The position numbers were made by a program, and so were the translations under genes. A stretch of 64,000 bases of DNA. Source: SXRF01 sp039808985. GTDB lineage: Bacteria > Pseudomonadota > Alphaproteobacteria > Rickettsiales > SXRF01. The stretch lies in the NCBI GenBank assembly GCA_039808985.1, contig JBDHUC010000006.1, positions 22,408 to 86,407 of the forward strand. The letters run 5' to 3'. This document shows, piece by piece, positions 62,144 through 64,000 of the stretch. Position 1 is the stretch's first letter; each line of letters starts with the position of its first letter. The notes under the pieces were generated by a model. That model did no database searches and was not told where the DNA came from. It saw only the letters and a list, made by a program, of their open reading frames with translations.

Positions 62144-63804
62144 AGCCAATCCGATGCGCCATCTATACCCGGAAGTCCTCCGAAGAAGGGCTGGAGCAGG
62201 AATTTAACTCTCTGCATGCGCAGCGCGAAGCCTGTGAGGCTTATATCCTGAGCCAAAAGCATGAAGGCTGGCAGTTCGTCCAGACGGAATATGATGATGG
62301 CGGATTCAGCGGCGGCACCATGGAACGCCCCGCATTAAAACGGTTGCTTGCAGATGTAGAGGCCAAAAAGGTTGATATTATCGTGGTCTATAAGGTGGAT
62401 CGCCTGACACGCTCATTAATGGATTTTTCGAAGCTGGTTGAGTTGATGGACAAAGTTGGCGTCTCATTCGTATCCATCACCCAGCAATTTAACACCACCA
62501 CCTCAATGGGACGCCTAACGCTCAATGTTCTACTCAGCTTTGCGCAGTTTGAGCGCGAGGTCACTGGCGAACGTATCCGCGATAAAATCGCGCTCTCCAA
62601 ACAACGTGGCAAATGGATGGGCGGCATGACGCCGCTGGGCTATGAGGTCAAAGAGCAGAAGCTCTATATTCACGAGGAAGATGCAGCCATCATCCGGCAT
62701 ATCTATCAGCGGTACCTGGTCCTGAAGTCAGTCAATTTACTCAAGCTGGAACTCGACGCGGATGGTTATATCACCAAGCAGCGCAGTTTTGAAAATGGCA
62801 AGCAGAGCGGTGGTCTGCCATTCCATAAAGGGCATCTGTATTATTTATTGGAGAACCGTATTTACGTCGGTGATGTCGTGCATAAGGATAAACACTATCC
62901 GGGGCAGCATGAGGGAATTATTGAGCCGGAGACGTTCGAGAAGGTTCAGAAGCTCCTTGCCGAAAATCGTATCCATAAGGTGAATGGTACTGGCAAAAAA
63001 GCCCCATGCATGCTAGCAGGCATCTTGTTTGATGATCGCGGACATCCCATGACGCCAAAGCACTGCCGCACCCACAAACTCTATTATCGCTACTACACCA
63101 GCCAGGCCATCATCGGCGGCACGCCGCATTTGGCAGGCAGCTTGCCCAATATTCCCGCGCATGAAATCGAGCGTTTGGTGCAGGCTGAGATTGTGAAATT
63201 CTTCAAGGATGAGAAGCAACTACAGCCATGGTTGCAGGGAGAGAATATCCAGAGTCAAAAAATACTTTTGCAGGCTGCGCAAAATCTTGGTTGGGAGAAT
63301 GCAGACGAAGAACGTCTATTCCTCAAATCGATCATTCGCCGTATCGAGCTTTCTGATAAAGCCATTAAAATAGAGCTCTGTGGCAACGCTTTGATACCGG
63401 CACTACGGGGTGAGCTTACTGGGAAGCCAGGAAAAGATGATTCGCAACAGATTATTCTTACACGCCCTGTCAAACTAGCCGCAACCAACAATGGCAGCAA
63501 AGTGATTATCGGTAGCACTGCCTCTGGTAGGAACGAGCAGTTGGTGAAAGCAATCGTTCGTAGCTTCCTCTGGAACGAACAGCTCATATCCGGTGAGAAA
63601 CGCACTATCAGAGAAATCGCTGATCAGGAGAAAATCAGCTCCCCCACCTATGTCAGCAAAGTGATCCACTTGCGCTTCCTCGCGCCTGACATTATTGAAT
63701 CCATCATAGAAGGCACGCAGCCCGTCGATTGGACCGTCGAAAAACTCTTCGCCATCAAAACGTCCGATTGGCAAAGCCAGCGCCAGATACTTGGCCTGAT
63801 ATAA
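62140..63804 (+). CDS. Large serine recombinase
   Basis: A 554-residue site-specific recombinase. The resolvase domain starts with CAIYTRKSSEEGLEQEFN, holding the catalytic Ser. VYKVDRLTRS and FAQFEREVTGERIRDK follow. The recombinase domain (GYEVKEQKLYI; HEEDAAIIRHIYQRY) and a zinc-ribbon-like segment (CMLAGILFDDRGHPM, then KHCRTHKLYYRYY) come next. It drives integration and excision of the element and appears intact. The 196 bases after it hold no gene. Confidence 0.92.
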   Translation: MKPIRCAIYTRKSSEEGLEQEFNSLHAQREACEAYILSQKHEGWQFVQTEYDDGGFSGGTMERPALKRLLADVEAKKVDIIVVYKVDRLTRSLMDFSKLVELMDKVGVSFVSITQQFNTTTSMGRLTLNVLLSFAQFEREVTGERIRDKIALSKQRGKWMGGMTPLGYEVKEQKLYIHEEDAAIIRHIYQRYLVLKSVNLLKLELDADGYITKQRSFENGKQSGGLPFHKGHLYYLLENRIYVGDVVHKDKHYPGQHEGIIEPETFEKVQKLLAENRIHKVNGTGKKAPCMLAGILFDDRGHPMTPKHCRTHKLYYRYYTSQAIIGGTPHLAGSLPNIPAHEIERLVQAEIVKFFKDEKQLQPWLQGENIQSQKILLQAAQNLGWENADEERLFLKSIIRRIELSDKAIKIELCGNALIPALRGELTGKPGKDDSQQIILTRPVKLAATNNGSKVIIGSTASGRNEQLVKAIVRSFLWNEQLISGEKRTIREIADQEKISSPTYVSKVIHLRFLAPDIIESIIEGTQPVDWTVEKLFAIKTSDWQSQRQILGLI

Positions 63805-63911
63805 GCACACCCATAAATACCTAAACTCACCACGAAACTCGGCAACGGAGAATCTCGGCCTATTCAGCCGCAGCAACTCTCCAAATTCTCGCTCTCTCAG
63901 GTGATGTACTG

Positions 63912-63927
63912 GCGGTTCGAATCGCCT
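63912..63927 (+). other. T-arm-like hairpin near the right window edge
   Basis: GGCG and CGCC flank GTTCGAAT, like a tRNA T-arm, but no acceptor or anticodon stem can be built around it. It may be an attachment-site remnant or chance. Nothing else is seen between 63805 and 64000. Confidence 0.25.
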
Positions 63928-64000
63928 AAGCCTCGGTAGTTGCGAAGCTATTTTAGGTGCTTTAAATTATTGTAATAAAACAATAAAATTAATGGCGGTG

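Noticed and set aside
63900..63945. Possible tRNA gene near the right edge
   Set aside because: Only a T-arm-like hairpin is present, and its outer pairs mismatch. No acceptor stem or anticodon arm can be folded, so I list it only as a hairpin.
1..64000. CRISPR array
   Set aside because: No regularly spaced direct repeats and no Cas-like protein were found on either strand.

Overview
The window is one contiguous stretch of an alphaproteobacterial chromosome. The evidence is a Usg-family protein, an etfB-etfA pair, EtfA/NadE/PepP of alphaproteobacterial type, a DUF2924 plus large serine recombinase pair, and tight ATGA/TAATG gene coupling. The order cannot be fixed from sequence alone. A nitrate reductase, acetyl-CoA synthetase and 3-hydroxybutyrate dehydrogenase argue for a respiring, metabolically versatile cell rather than a reduced intracellular one. 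All protein names rest on motif and family recognition by eye; no database search was run.

Layout. 1-3.9 kb: ligA (5' end outside the window), prmA and a proline aminopeptidase, overlapping end to end. 3.9-7.6 kb: accessory stretch with a palindromic repeat, an IS110-family element with a long upstream non-coding end, a PcfJ-like/repeat protein whose start is frameshifted by a 10-bp tandem duplication, and two XRE regulators. 7.7-12.9 kb: tRNA-Thr and a five-gene leftward NAD operon: SPFH protein, divergent NAD-kinase-like protein, PRPP synthetase, nicotinamide phosphoribosyltransferase, NrtR. 13-17 kb: saccharopine-dehydrogenase-like protein, DCC-DUF4166 fusion, DUF2269 protein, tRNA-Lys, usg, yaaA. 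17-21 kb: four Tad-type genes, two of them tandem VWA paralogues. 21-31 kb: UDP-glucuronate decarboxylase, etfBA, nadE, two tandem polytopic membrane proteins, and head-to-head astE-like and astB. 31-37 kb: orphan VirB2-like pilin, Crp/Fnr regulator, LemA and two TPM proteins, acs, 3-hydroxybutyrate dehydrogenase. 37-43 kb: GmrSD-like DUF262/DUF1524 protein with a small partner, glutamine amidotransferase, a four-gene thiol-redox operon ending in a Cys-rich MarR protein, and a C26 peptidase.

42.8-59.6 kb is a self-contained nitrate-respiration island. NarGHJI, a short PpiC-like protein and NarK run leftward. A regulator fusing a nitrate/nitrite-sensing NIT domain to a Crp/Fnr module, six genes covering most of molybdenum-cofactor synthesis (moaA, moaCB fusion, moeA, moaD, moaE, mobA), the di-iron repair protein RIC and a TauE-type exporter run rightward. 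Four FNR-type sites (TTGAT-N4-ATCAA or one mismatch) precede its transcription units. Both Crp/Fnr proteins in the window carry the E-x2-S-R recognition-helix signature expected to read that site. narG is clearly more GC-rich than the flanking genes.

59.6-64 kb: a membrane protein of unknown function, a PAS-chemotaxis transducer cut off at its 5' end exactly where a serine-recombinase element begins, and that element's DUF2924 and recombinase genes.

The most interesting items are the NAD operon with its two poorly understood leading genes, the NIT-Crp one-component regulator with its local FNR-site regulon, the Cys-rich MarR thiol operon, the frameshifted PcfJ-repeat gene, and the possible IS110 guide (bridge) RNA.
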